A stretch of DNA of 35,990 nt from Eubacterium sp. (GTDB lineage: Bacteria; Bacillota; Clostridia; Oscillospirales; Acutalibacteraceae). Each line of letters starts with the position of its first letter. Position 1 is the stretch's first letter. A program made the position numbers and the translations under genes. Below, piece after piece: positions 22,968 to 32,064 of the stretch. The stretch lies in assembly GCA_015655975.1 (NCBI GenBank), contig DVEP01000002.1, positions 1 through 35,990 of the forward strand, written 5' to 3'. The notes under the pieces were generated by a model. That model was given only the letters and a program-made list of their open reading frames with translations, did not search any database and had not been told where the DNA came from.

Positions 22968-25900
22968 ATGGCAAGAAAAAAGAAAACTATGGACGGAAAC
23001 GCAGCTGCCGCTCATGTTAGCTACGCTTTTACCGAAGTTGCTGCTATCTATCCAATAACACCTTCTTCTCCTATGGCGGAAGAAACAGACGCTATGGCTG
23101 CAAGAGGCGTGAAAAATATTTTCGGTCAAACTGTAAAAATGGCTGAAATGGAGTCTGAGGGCGGCGCAGCAGGTGCAGTTCACGGCTCACTTTCCGCAGG
23201 TGCGCTCACGACAACATATACAGCTTCTCAAGGCTTACTTTTAATGATTCCTAATATGTATAAAATAGCAGGCGAACTTATCCCGAGCGTAATTCATGTT
23301 TCTGCAAGATGTCTTGCTACACAGGCGCTCAATATTTTCGGCGACCATTCCGATGTTATGGCTTGTCGTCAGACAGGCTATGCAATGCTTTGTTCTTCAA
23401 ATGTTCAGGAAGTCATGGACTTGGGCGCAGTAGCGCACCTCTCCACTCTCAAGAGCAGAGTTCCTGTTCTTCACTTCTTTGACGGTTTCCGTACTTCTCA
23501 CGAAGTTCAGAAAATTGAAGTTTGGGACTATGACGAATTGAAATCAATGGTAGATATGGAAGATGTTCAGGCTTTCCGTGAAAGAGCGCTCAACCCCGAG
23601 CACCCTGTACTTCGCGGTTCTGCTGAAAACAGCGACATTTTCTTCCAGCATCGTGAGGCTTGCAATAAGTATTACAACGACGCTGTTGCTACTATGGAAA
23701 TGTATTTGGACAAAGTCAATGAAAAACTCGGCACAAACTACAAACCGTTTAACTATTACGGTGCTCCCGACGCTGAAAGAGTTATCATTGCTATGGGCTC
23801 TGTTTGTGATACAATTAAAGAAACAATAGATTTCCTTAATGCAAGAGGAGAAAAAGTCGGACTTGTAAATGTTCATCTTTATCGTCCTTTCTCTGCTAAA
23901 CATCTCATCAGCGCTATTCCTGACAGTGTTAAGACAATCTCTGTTCTTGACAGAACAAAAGAACCCGGTGCACTTGGTGAACCTCTCTATCTTGATGTTG
24001 TCGCAGCACTTAAAAATACAAAATTCGACGCAGTGCCCATTTACGGCGGCAGATACGGTCTTGGCTCAAAAGACACTATTCCTGCAAATATCATTTCTGT
24101 TTACAACAATATGCTTGCAGACGAGCCTAAAAAGACATTTACAATCGGCATTACCGACGATGTAACATATCTTTCACTCGATGTTACCGAAAATCCTGAC
24201 ACTACTCCTCAGGGAACGACTTCCTGCAAATTCTGGGGACTCGGCTCAGACGGTACAGTAGGCGCAAATAAAAACTCTATCAAAATCATAGGCGACAATA
24301 CCGACAAGTATGCTCAGGGTTACTTCTTCTATGATTCTAAAAAATCAGGCGGTATCACAGTTTCTCACCTTCGTTTCGGCGATACTCCGATTAGGTCAAC
24401 ATACCTCATCAACAAGGCAAACTTTGTTGCCTGCCATTGTCCGTCGTATGTTACAAAGTACGATATGGTAGAAGACCTTGTGCCCGGCGGTACATTCCTT
24501 CTCAACTGTATTTGGACGCCTGAAGAACTCGACAAAGAACTTCCTGCTAAGATGAAGAGATATATCGCAAACAACGATATCAATCTTTATATAATCAACG
24601 GTATCAAAATTGCAGAAGAGGTAGGACTTCGAGGCAGAGCTTCGACAATTCTTCAATCTGCATTCTTTAAAATTACAGGCATTCTTCCTGCTGAACAGGC
24701 AATAGAACTTATGAAAGCAGCAGCTACAAAGAGTTTCTCCAAAAAAGGTGAGGCTATTGTAAACGCTAACCATAACGCTATTGACCGCGGTGCTCAGGAA
24801 GTTGTGAAAGTAGATGTCCCTGCAAGCTGGAAAGATGCAGTTGACGAAGAGTCCGACTACGAAGTTGCTACCGACAGAGAAGAAATGAAGAAATTTGTTA
24901 AAGATATTCTTCATCCTGTAGGTAATCTTCACGGTGATGACCTTCCTGTTTCAACATTTGTTGACTGTGCAGGCGGTGAATTCCCGCAGGGTTCGGCAGC
25001 CTTTGAAAAACGCGGTATTGCTATAGATGTTCCTGAATGGAATCCTGCTACATGCGCTCAGTGTAACCGTTGCTCAATGGTTTGTCCTCACGCAGTAATT
25101 CGCCCTGTTGCTCTTACAGACGAAGAAGTTGCTTCTGCACCTGAAAGCACAAAGTCGGTTAAACTCAAAGTTGTTCCTACACTCAACTTTGCGCTCATCA
25201 TTTCTGCGCTCGACTGTTCGGGTTGTGGTTCTTGCGCAAATGTTTGTCCGACAAAATCACTTGTAATGAAACCAATCGCTTCTCAGCTTGAAAGTCAAAA
25301 AGCATTTGACGCTCTTGTTGATACAGAAGTTAAACCTGAAGTTGCCGCTAAATTCAGCGACGCTACAATTATCGGCGCTCAGTATAAAAAACCGTACCTT
25401 GAGTTCTCGGGCGCTTGTGCAGGCTGTGGCGAAACACCTTACGCAAAACTTGTTACTCAACTTTACGGCGACAGAATGTATATCGCAAACGCAACAGGCT
25501 GTTCTTCAATTTGGGGTGGTTCAGCTCCTTCTACTCCATACACAGTAGATAAAAACGGTCGCGGTCCTGCTTGGTCAAACTCATTGTTTGAAGACAACGC
25601 AGAGTTCGGTTACGGTATGCTTATGGCTCAAAAACAAATCAGAGAAAGACTTGCTGCCGATGTAGAAGTGCTCAAAGAAGTTGACTCTCTTGTAGATGTT
25701 TGCAACGCTTGGCTCGAAACTTACGACGATTCAACAACAAACGCTGCTCCGTCAGTTGCTCTTATTGAAGCAGTTAAAAATGCACAGCTTGAAGGCGATG
25801 CAAAAGACGCGGCAGAAGATTTCCTAAAAGACTCTGACTATGCGGCTAAAAAATCTCAATGGATTTTCGGTGGCGACGGTTGGGCTTACGATATCGGTTT

Positions 25901-26507
25901 TGGCGGTCTTGACCATGTTCTTGCTCAAAACGAAGATGTAAATGTTCTTGTATTTGATACAGAAGTTTACTCAAACACAGGCGGTCAGGCATCAAAAGCA
26001 ACACCGACAGGCGCTGTTGCTAAATTTGCAGCGTCAGGTAAAGTTGTAAAGAAAAAAGACCTTGCTCAAATTGCTATGAGCTATGGCTATGTATATGTTG
26101 CACAAATCGCTATGGGCGCAGACTACAATCAGTGCTTGAAAGCAATCAGAGAGGCAGAGGCTTATAAAGGTCCGTCAATCATCATTGCTTACGCTCCTTG
26201 TATCAACCACGGTATCAAAATGCCGTTTAACCAAACAGAACAAAGGAAAGCTGTTATGGCAGGTTATTGGAACTTGTTCAGATATAATCCTGCACTTATC
26301 GAACAGGGTAAAAACCCGTTCATTCTTGACAGCAAAGCTCCTACTGCCGACTATATTGAATTTATCGAAGGCGAAACCCGTTATAGCGCTCTCAAACGCG
26401 CATTCCCGGGCAAAGCAGAAAAATTGTTCAGCATTGCGGCAGACAATGCAGTAGAAAAGTACAACAAACTTCTCGGTCTTGTTGACTTCTACGCTCCGAA
26501 AGAATAA
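22968..26507 (+). CDS. nifJ: Pyruvate:ferredoxin (flavodoxin) oxidoreductase
   Basis: This 1179-residue single-chain enzyme oxidises pyruvate with CoA to acetyl-CoA and CO2 and reduces ferredoxin. It has all domains in one chain. The N-terminal pyruvate-binding part has YPITPSSPMAE. A 2x[4Fe-4S] ferredoxin domain has Cys696/699/702/706 and Cys750/753/756/760. The thiamine diphosphate part has Cys817, Cys820, Cys845 and Cys1078 for the third cluster, and GGDGWAYDIGFGGLDH for the cofactor. Length and order match the anaerobic single-chain type. It stands alone between a strong promoter and terminator. Confidence 0.98.
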   Translation: MARKKKTMDGNAAAAHVSYAFTEVAAIYPITPSSPMAEETDAMAARGVKNIFGQTVKMAEMESEGGAAGAVHGSLSAGALTTTYTASQGLLLMIPNMYKIAGELIPSVIHVSARCLATQALNIFGDHSDVMACRQTGYAMLCSSNVQEVMDLGAVAHLSTLKSRVPVLHFFDGFRTSHEVQKIEVWDYDELKSMVDMEDVQAFRERALNPEHPVLRGSAENSDIFFQHREACNKYYNDAVATMEMYLDKVNEKLGTNYKPFNYYGAPDAERVIIAMGSVCDTIKETIDFLNARGEKVGLVNVHLYRPFSAKHLISAIPDSVKTISVLDRTKEPGALGEPLYLDVVAALKNTKFDAVPIYGGRYGLGSKDTIPANIISVYNNMLADEPKKTFTIGITDDVTYLSLDVTENPDTTPQGTTSCKFWGLGSDGTVGANKNSIKIIGDNTDKYAQGYFFYDSKKSGGITVSHLRFGDTPIRSTYLINKANFVACHCPSYVTKYDMVEDLVPGGTFLLNCIWTPEELDKELPAKMKRYIANNDINLYIINGIKIAEEVGLRGRASTILQSAFFKITGILPAEQAIELMKAAATKSFSKKGEAIVNANHNAIDRGAQEVVKVDVPASWKDAVDEESDYEVATDREEMKKFVKDILHPVGNLHGDDLPVSTFVDCAGGEFPQGSAAFEKRGIAIDVPEWNPATCAQCNRCSMVCPHAVIRPVALTDEEVASAPESTKSVKLKVVPTLNFALIISALDCSGCGSCANVCPTKSLVMKPIASQLESQKAFDALVDTEVKPEVAAKFSDATIIGAQYKKPYLEFSGACAGCGETPYAKLVTQLYGDRMYIANATGCSSIWGGSAPSTPYTVDKNGRGPAWSNSLFEDNAEFGYGMLMAQKQIRERLAADVEVLKEVDSLVDVCNAWLETYDDSTTNAAPSVALIEAVKNAQLEGDAKDAAEDFLKDSDYAAKKSQWIFGGDGWAYDIGFGGLDHVLAQNEDVNVLVFDTEVYSNTGGQASKATPTGAVAKFAASGKVVKKKDLAQIAMSYGYVYVAQIAMGADYNQCLKAIREAEAYKGPSIIIAYAPCINHGIKMPFNQTEQRKAVMAGYWNLFRYNPALIEQGKNPFILDSKAPTADYIEFIEGETRYSALKRAFPGKAEKLFSIAADNAVEKYNKLLGLVDFYAPKE

Positions 26508-26518
26508 TAATTATAGAC

Positions 26519-26547
26519 AAAAAGGCACTCGATTGAGTGCTTTTTTG
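26519..26547 (+). terminator. nifJ terminator
   Basis: AAAGGCACTC (26521-26530) pairs with GAGTGCTTTT (26535-26544), loop GATT, with a T run after the stem. Confidence 0.88.
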
Positions 26548-26678
26548 TTTTTGTCAGTTTTCTATTCATTATTTTTTAATAAAATATAGTAATTATATAT
26601 CATATAAATTGTGGAAAAAAAGACAATAATATGGTATATTAGGTATATTATAGTTTTTATTATAAAGGGGTAATGACA

Positions 26679-27962
26679 TTGCACGATAACATAGATGTAA
26701 AGGAAATTTGCAGCGGAGTTGAAATTGTTAAAGTCAATTCCGACAAGTTTAAAACAAATGAATTGGCAATATCTTTCGGAATAGAAGCGGAAAGAAATAC
26801 TGTTTCTGCAAATGCGCTTGCAATCAGACTTGTTGGGTCTGTCTGTCAAAAATATCCGTCGGTTTTGGAGTTGAACAAGCACCTGGCTTTTCTCTACGGC
26901 GCGTCCGTTCAGCCTGTAATAAGCAGAGTGGGTAAATATCAGGTTTTGACTTTGGGAGTGTCTTGCCTTGACGACAGATTTGCACTTGACGGCAAAAAAA
27001 TCAGTGAGCAGTCGGCAGAACTTCTCAGCGAACTTGTTTTTAATCCGAAGTTAAACGAAAACGGCGTTTTTTACGAAGAAGATTTGAACAGAGAAAAGAA
27101 TTTGCTCATTCAATCAATTCAGGCAGAAAAAAACGATAAACGACTTTTTGCATTGCACAGACTTGAAGAAGAAATGTTTGAAAACGAAAGTTTCGGCGTA
27201 AATCGTTTGGGGTACATTGAAGATATTGAAAAACTCACTTGTGAGGATGTTAAAAATGCGCTTGACAGAATTATCAGCAAAGCGAAGATTATGATAACAG
27301 TCGTAGGTTCGGGAAATTTTGATTTTGTTTCTAAACTTTTTGAAAGTAAATTTGAGTCTTGCAAAAGAGAATATACACCTATTTCAAATGACGAAAGCGT
27401 AGAGTTCAGAGAAAATGTCAAACAGACAGTTGACAGGGAAAATGTTAAACAAGGCAAACTTGTTTTGGGATTTAGGGTAGACTGCGACAGCGACAGTGAT
27501 TTAACAAGCGCCGTAAGAAGCGCAGTTGATGTTTTCGGCGGCGGTCCGTATTCAAAACTCTTTGCAAATGTTCGTGAAAAAATGAGTCTGTGCTACTATT
27601 GCTCTGCAAGATATGTGAGAAAAATGAAAGCTGTCATAGTCCAATGCGGATGTGAAGAAGAAAATATGGAAAAAGCAATCGATGAAATTTTAAACCAGTT
27701 AGAGCAAGTTAAACAGGGCAATTTTAAATCTGAATTTGAGTTTTCAAAAGTCGGCATTTCTGACTCTGTTTTGTCTGTTAACGATACGCCCCAAGGTATA
27801 GAATCGTGGTGTATTTCTCAAATAGCAGACAGTGAAATTAAAACGCCTGAACAGGTTGCAGAGGAAAACAACGCAGTAACATTTGAAGATGTTAAAAAAT
27901 GCGCAGCATTGTTAAAATTAGACACGGTTTACAGACTTGTTTCAGAAAGTGAGGCAGAATAA
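26679..27962 (+). CDS. M16-family YfmF-type protein, catalytically inactive
   Basis: This is a protein of about 427 residues with the M16 (insulinase/processing peptidase) fold. It lacks the zinc HxxEH motif, having LNKHLAFLYGAS in that region. The second half carries the R/Y pair seen in partner subunits (GGGPYSKLFANVREKMSLCYY). It is the YfmF-like partner of the active YfmH-like protein coded next; these Bacillota pairs have been linked to EF-P modification, though I cannot show that here. The start chosen is TTG 26679, eight bases after AAAGGGG; ATG 26673 is only two bases from it. The stop overlaps the next start by one base. Confidence 0.87.
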   Translation: MHDNIDVKEICSGVEIVKVNSDKFKTNELAISFGIEAERNTVSANALAIRLVGSVCQKYPSVLELNKHLAFLYGASVQPVISRVGKYQVLTLGVSCLDDRFALDGKKISEQSAELLSELVFNPKLNENGVFYEEDLNREKNLLIQSIQAEKNDKRLFALHRLEEEMFENESFGVNRLGYIEDIEKLTCEDVKNALDRIISKAKIMITVVGSGNFDFVSKLFESKFESCKREYTPISNDESVEFRENVKQTVDRENVKQGKLVLGFRVDCDSDSDLTSAVRSAVDVFGGGPYSKLFANVREKMSLCYYCSARYVRKMKAVIVQCGCEEENMEKAIDEILNQLEQVKQGNFKSEFEFSKVGISDSVLSVNDTPQGIESWCISQIADSEIKTPEQVAEENNAVTFEDVKKCAALLKLDTVYRLVSESEAE

Positions 27963-29230
27963 TGAAAAAAATTGCATCATCTGTTTTGGGAGAAGAATAT
28001 TTTGAAATTGACCATTCTTCAGGTTTAAAAATTTTGGTCTATCCTATGAAAAACTATTCTACTTCGTATGCGGCATTTGCCACTAAATACGGCTCGATAG
28101 ACACAATGTTCAAAAGAAGCGACGCGAAAGATTTTGTAACGGTTCCCGAGGGAATTGCTCACTTTTTGGAGCATAAACTTTTTGAAAGTGAAGAACTCGA
28201 CGCTTTTGAAAGATATGCAAAAACAGGAGCGTCGGCAAATGCCTACACTTCTTTTGATAAAACTTGTTATTTGTTCTCTTGTTCGGACAAGTTTGAGGAA
28301 AATTTGGAAATTTTGCTCGACTTTGTAACACATCCGTACTTTACAAAAGAAACAGTTGAAAAAGAGCAGGGCATAATCGGACAGGAAATTACTATGTACT
28401 ACGATGAGCCGGGGTGGATGGCTACATTCAATTTGCTTAAATGTTTGTATAAAAATCATCCTGTCAGAATTGATATTGCAGGTACCTGCGAGTCTATTTC
28501 AAAAATCACCGATAAACTCCTTTATGACTGTTATAATACTTTTTATAATTTGAACAATATGGTGCTTGCCGTTGCGGGTAATGTTGATGTTGAAAGTGTT
28601 TTAAAGGTGTGCGACAAAGTTTTAAAAAAAGCAGAGCCTCTTGAAATTGAGCGTTCGTTCGAAACAGAACCTGAAGAAATCGTTTCTTCATACGACGAAT
28701 ATCATTTGTCTGTCAGCGTTCCTGTCTTTTCTTTCGGTTACAAAGAATTGTGCAAAACACCTACAAGGTCATTGAACGATATTATTGAAACAAATATCAT
28801 TCTTGAAGTTTTAGCGGGCGACACTTCAAATCTTTACAATTCAATGATGGAAAAAGGCTTAATTAATAAGAGATTTTCAAAAGAGTATTTTGTCGGATTT
28901 GGCTATGAGGCAATAATTTTTGACGGCGAAAGCACAAATCCGAACGAAGTTACGAAAGAAATTAAAAATGCAGTTGCAGAGTTGAAAGCGAACGGTATTT
29001 CAAAAGAAGATTTTGAAGAAGCAAGAAGAAGTCTTTACGGCAAGGAAATTATGGACTATAATGATGTTGACACTGTTGCAAACTCTTTGATGGGTTCGTA
29101 TTTTGCGGGTATCAATATGTTTGACGCGCTTGAAGAGTACAAAAATGTAACTGTTGAAAGCATAAATGAGCGTTTGCAAAAAACTATGTGTGAAGAAAAA
29201 TCAGCTTTGTCTGTTGTAAAGGAGAAATGA
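27962..29230 (+). CDS. M16-family YfmH-type zinc protease
   Basis: This 422-residue M16 peptidase has the inverted zinc motif His67-x-x-Glu70-His71 (GIAHFLEHKLFE). The downstream glutamates are in VEKEQGIIGQEITMYYDEPGW. The second domain contains LAGDTSNLYNSMMEKGL, which matches the Bacillus YfmH group. It is translationally coupled to the inactive partner (TAATG overlap), so the two likely form a heterodimer. The protein substrate is unknown. The lgt gene begins two bases after its stop. Confidence 0.9.
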   Translation: MKKIASSVLGEEYFEIDHSSGLKILVYPMKNYSTSYAAFATKYGSIDTMFKRSDAKDFVTVPEGIAHFLEHKLFESEELDAFERYAKTGASANAYTSFDKTCYLFSCSDKFEENLEILLDFVTHPYFTKETVEKEQGIIGQEITMYYDEPGWMATFNLLKCLYKNHPVRIDIAGTCESISKITDKLLYDCYNTFYNLNNMVLAVAGNVDVESVLKVCDKVLKKAEPLEIERSFETEPEEIVSSYDEYHLSVSVPVFSFGYKELCKTPTRSLNDIIETNIILEVLAGDTSNLYNSMMEKGLINKRFSKEYFVGFGYEAIIFDGESTNPNEVTKEIKNAVAELKANGISKEDFEEARRSLYGKEIMDYNDVDTVANSLMGSYFAGINMFDALEEYKNVTVESINERLQKTMCEEKSALSVVKEK

Positions 29231-29231
29231 T

Positions 29232-30170
29232 ATGTCAGATTTTACACGAGTTTATTTTCCCGGTTTGGGCATAGATTTTGATGTGCCGTCAGTTGCTTTT
29301 TCCATAGGCAACTACGATGTCCATTGGTACGGCATCATCATTGCCTTTGGTTTTACACTCGCTGTTTTGTACGGCGGAAGAATGGCTTATAAATGGAAAA
29401 TGAGTCTTGACGGTATGACAGATGTTTTGATTTGGGGTACTGTTTTCGGAATAATCTGTGCAAGACTGTACTATGTCGCTTTTGAATGGAACTACTATTC
29501 TCAGCATTTAGGGGAGATATTTAAAATTTGGGAAGGCGGTATCGCCATTTACGGCGGTATAATCGGCGCTATTATCGGTGCTGCGATTGGCTGTAAAATA
29601 GGTAAAATCAACTTTTTAAATTTGCTTGATTTAGGTGCTTTAGGCTTGCTTATCGGTCAGGGAATAGGCAGATGGGGCAATTTCTTCAACCAAGAGGCAT
29701 TCGGAGCAAATACAGATACTGCCCTTTTCAGAATGCATTCTTTAAAAATTCAGCAAACGCTTGAAGCAAGTCAGCAGTTGCTTGCAGAAAAAGGTATGAC
29801 AGTTGACCCTGCCATGCCTGTACATCCGACTTTTTTGTATGAAAGCGTTTGGTGTTTGCTTTCGTTCTTGATTTTGCATATCATTGTTAAAAAATTCAGA
29901 AGTTTTAAGGGCGAAATATTTATGCTTTACTGCGTTTTGTACGGCGCAGAGAGAATGGTTGTTGAAGGTTTGAGAACAGACAGTTTGTATATAGGCAATA
30001 CAGACATTCGCGTGTCGCAGCTGCTTTCGGCAATAATTGTTGTTGCTGGTCTTATAGCGTTTGTAACATTTATGATTTTATATAAAAAAGGAAAACTGCC
30101 TCAAGCGATGAAATTGACAGCAACAGATTTGGGAATTGAAAATGAAAAGGAGAAAGTAGTAAATGGCTAA
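29232..30170 (+). CDS. lgt: Prolipoprotein diacylglyceryl transferase
   Basis: This 312-residue membrane enzyme moves a diacylglyceryl group from phosphatidylglycerol to the lipobox cysteine of lipoproteins. It has about seven transmembrane helices. The family signature GRWGNFFNQEAFG starts at residue 146 with the conserved Arg147. Early YGIIIAFGF and GGIAIYGGIIGA, and late HPTFLYESVW and ERMVVEGLRTDS, are all conserved Lgt parts. AAAGGAG lies before the ATG. It overlaps folD by eight bases. Confidence 0.96.
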   Translation: MSDFTRVYFPGLGIDFDVPSVAFSIGNYDVHWYGIIIAFGFTLAVLYGGRMAYKWKMSLDGMTDVLIWGTVFGIICARLYYVAFEWNYYSQHLGEIFKIWEGGIAIYGGIIGAIIGAAIGCKIGKINFLNLLDLGALGLLIGQGIGRWGNFFNQEAFGANTDTALFRMHSLKIQQTLEASQQLLAEKGMTVDPAMPVHPTFLYESVWCLLSFLILHIIVKKFRSFKGEIFMLYCVLYGAERMVVEGLRTDSLYIGNTDIRVSQLLSAIIVVAGLIAFVTFMILYKKGKLPQAMKLTATDLGIENEKEKVVNG

Positions 30171-31017
30171 TATTATTGACGGCAAGGCTGTATCAAAATC
30201 AGTCAGAGAAAGCGTAAAAAAAGAAACACAGTACTTGGCTCAAAAGGGCATAGTACCCGGTTTGGCAGTCATCATAGTAGGCTTTGACCCTGCTTCACAT
30301 GTATATGTAAAAAATAAAGAAAAGGCTTGTGAAGAAGTAGGATTTCATTCTGAAAAGTATTCAATGCCGGAAGATACAACGCAGGCGGATTTGAACGCTT
30401 TGATAGACGAACTCAATTCGAGAAAAGATATTAACGGTATTTTGTGCCAGTTGCCGTTGCCGAACCATCTTGACGATAAAGAAGTCATCAACAGAATTTC
30501 TCCTGAAAAAGATGTTGACGCATTTCATCCTGTAAATGTCGGCAAAATTATGATTGGCGACTATGACTTTTTACCTTGCACACCTGCAGGTATAATGGAA
30601 CTCATTCATTCAACAGGCGTTGATGTCAGAGGGAAAAAAGCGGTCGTAATCGGCAGAAGCAATATTGTAGGCAAACCTATGTCAATGCTTTTGCTTCACG
30701 AAAATGCAACTGTTGAAATCACTCATTCGCATACGAAGAATTTGGCAGATGTGACTAAAGAAGCAGATATTTTGGTTGCGGCAGTGGGTAAACCGAAGTT
30801 TGTTACTGCAGATATGGTCAAAGACGGCGCAGTTGTTATTGATGTCGGTATGGACAGAGATGAAAACGGTAAACTTTGCGGAGATGTAGATTTTGAAAGC
30901 GTGAAAGAAAAAGCGTCTTACATAACTCCCGTTCCGGGCGGCGTAGGTCCTATGACTATTTCAATGCTTATGAAAAATACACTCAAAGCCGCTAAACTTC
31001 AAAATGAGATAGAATGA
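30163..31017 (+). CDS. folD: Methylenetetrahydrofolate dehydrogenase/cyclohydrolase
   Basis: This 284-residue bifunctional enzyme interconverts methylene-, methenyl- and formyl-tetrahydrofolate. Catalytic Lys54 lies in YVKNKEKACEEVG. LCQLPLP, EKDVDAFHP, the dinucleotide-binding VIGRSNIVGKPMS and the C-terminal TPVPGGVGPMT are all present. The start overlaps the end of lgt, with AAAGGAG upstream. In this fermenter it would link formate made by PFL to one-carbon units, although no formate-tetrahydrofolate ligase is in the window. It overlaps the next gene by four bases (ATGA). Confidence 0.97.
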   Translation: MANIIDGKAVSKSVRESVKKETQYLAQKGIVPGLAVIIVGFDPASHVYVKNKEKACEEVGFHSEKYSMPEDTTQADLNALIDELNSRKDINGILCQLPLPNHLDDKEVINRISPEKDVDAFHPVNVGKIMIGDYDFLPCTPAGIMELIHSTGVDVRGKKAVVIGRSNIVGKPMSMLLLHENATVEITHSHTKNLADVTKEADILVAAVGKPKFVTADMVKDGAVVIDVGMDRDENGKLCGDVDFESVKEKASYITPVPGGVGPMTISMLMKNTLKAAKLQNEIE

Positions 31018-31577
31018 AAATAGTTCCGTATCAAAGCAATTTTTTAAAGCAGGTTCAAAATATATGCGTAGAAACGGCAGACGAAAAATTTAAAGAAAAT
31101 GCAACAAAAGTAAAAGTTTTGCTTGAAACTTATAACAATTATTATACAGAGTTTGACAAAGACTTTGCTTTTGTTTTGTACGATGAAAAAACTGAAAAAG
31201 TCTGCGGCTATATCATTTGCGCGTTTGATTTTGACAAGTATATTAAAAAATATTTGGCATATAATTGCCGAAAGATTGCAAAGATTTCACTGAAGTCTGC
31301 CGTTCAATCGGCAGCAGACGGTTTAGTGTACCTGAATTTCAAAAAAGAGTATCCGTCGCATTTGCATATAGATATTTTGAGTGAGTACACAAATGGCGGA
31401 TGGGGAACTAAACTGATGGAAACATTGGTTGAAAAATTGAAACAATGCCATTCGTCAGGAGTTTGTCTTTGCGTAGGAAAAGATAATATTCGTGCTGTTT
31501 CTTTCTATGAAAAGTGTGGATTTAAAAAGTTGAAGTCATTGCCGGGGGCGTATATTATGGGTAAAAAATTAAATTGA
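31014..31577 (+). CDS. GNAT-family N-acetyltransferase
   Basis: This 187-residue acetyltransferase has the core HLHIDILSEYTNGGWGTKLM, with the acetyl-CoA loop NGGWGT, and the C-terminal NIRAVSFYEKCGFKKL. The long N-terminal region before the core resembles the O-GlcNAcase-associated acetyltransferase type. The substrate is unknown. It is translationally coupled to folD and is the last gene of the M16-lgt-folD operon. Confidence 0.87.
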   Translation: MKIVPYQSNFLKQVQNICVETADEKFKENATKVKVLLETYNNYYTEFDKDFAFVLYDEKTEKVCGYIICAFDFDKYIKKYLAYNCRKIAKISLKSAVQSAADGLVYLNFKKEYPSHLHIDILSEYTNGGWGTKLMETLVEKLKQCHSSGVCLCVGKDNIRAVSFYEKCGFKKLKSLPGAYIMGKKLN

Positions 31578-31626
31578 GCATTATATCAAAGTATTTTACC
31601 TGAACAAAACTAAAGAATATCATTTT

Positions 31627-31666
31627 AAGCAACAAGTTATTTTTTAATTTGTTGCTTATTTTTTTA
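31627..31666 (+). terminator. Terminator of the M16-lgt-folD operon
   Basis: AAGCAACAA (31627-31635) pairs with TTGTTGCTT (31649-31657), followed by a run of T. Confidence 0.82.
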
Positions 31667-31675
31667 TAATATTAC

Positions 31676-31706
31676 TTGACAATGTATATTATACGATATA
31701 TAATAT
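31676..31706 (+). promoter_or_regulatory. Consensus promoter with embedded operator (PadR operon)
   Basis: The match is perfect: TTGACA (31676-31681), 17 bp, TATAAT (31699-31704). A perfect inverted repeat ATATTATA-CGATA-TATAATAT (31686-31706) covers the spacer and the -10 box. That is where a repressor would block it. Autorepression by the PadR protein coded just downstream is the natural guess. Confidence 0.75.
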
Positions 31707-31740
31707 GATACAAGAAATAAACTTGGAGGGAAGTGATTGA

Positions 31741-32064
31741 ATGACATTTCAACTTGGTTCGGGTTTGTTAGATGCCTGTGTGCTTGCGGTTTTAAATGAC
31801 GGCGATACATACGGCTATGTTTTAACGCAAAGGGTAAAAGAGGTTGTGGAAATCAGCGAGTCAACATTGTATCCTGTTTTAAGGAGACTCCAAAAAGACG
31901 CCTGCCTGATAACCTACGACCAACCGTATCAAGGCAGAAACAGAAGGTACTATTCAATAACAGACTATGGTAAAGAAAATCTTAAAAATTATCAACGCGA
32001 ATGGAATATTTTCAAAGAAAAAATAGACATCATTTTAGAGAAAGGAGCTGTTGTAGTTGAATAA
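31741..32064 (+). CDS. PadR-family transcriptional regulator
   Basis: This 107-residue winged-helix protein has the PadR core: LLDACVLAVLNDGDTYGYVL, then the recognition part SESTLYPVLRRLQKDACL and the wing GRNRRYYSITDYGKE, followed by one dimer helix. GGAGGG lies upstream of the ATG. In Bacillota, small PadR proteins followed by a HAAS/DUF1700 protein and a DUF4097-like protein are a recurring set thought to answer cell-envelope stress or drugs. The inducer is unknown. It overlaps the next gene by eight bases. Confidence 0.93.
   Translation: MTFQLGSGLLDACVLAVLNDGDTYGYVLTQRVKEVVEISESTLYPVLRRLQKDACLITYDQPYQGRNRRYYSITDYGKENLKNYQREWNIFKEKIDIILEKGAVVVE

Noticed and set aside
24396..24932. 178-codon minus-strand frame inside nifJ
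   Set aside because: Antisense shadow of the PFOR gene; no ribosome binding site and no natural protein features.
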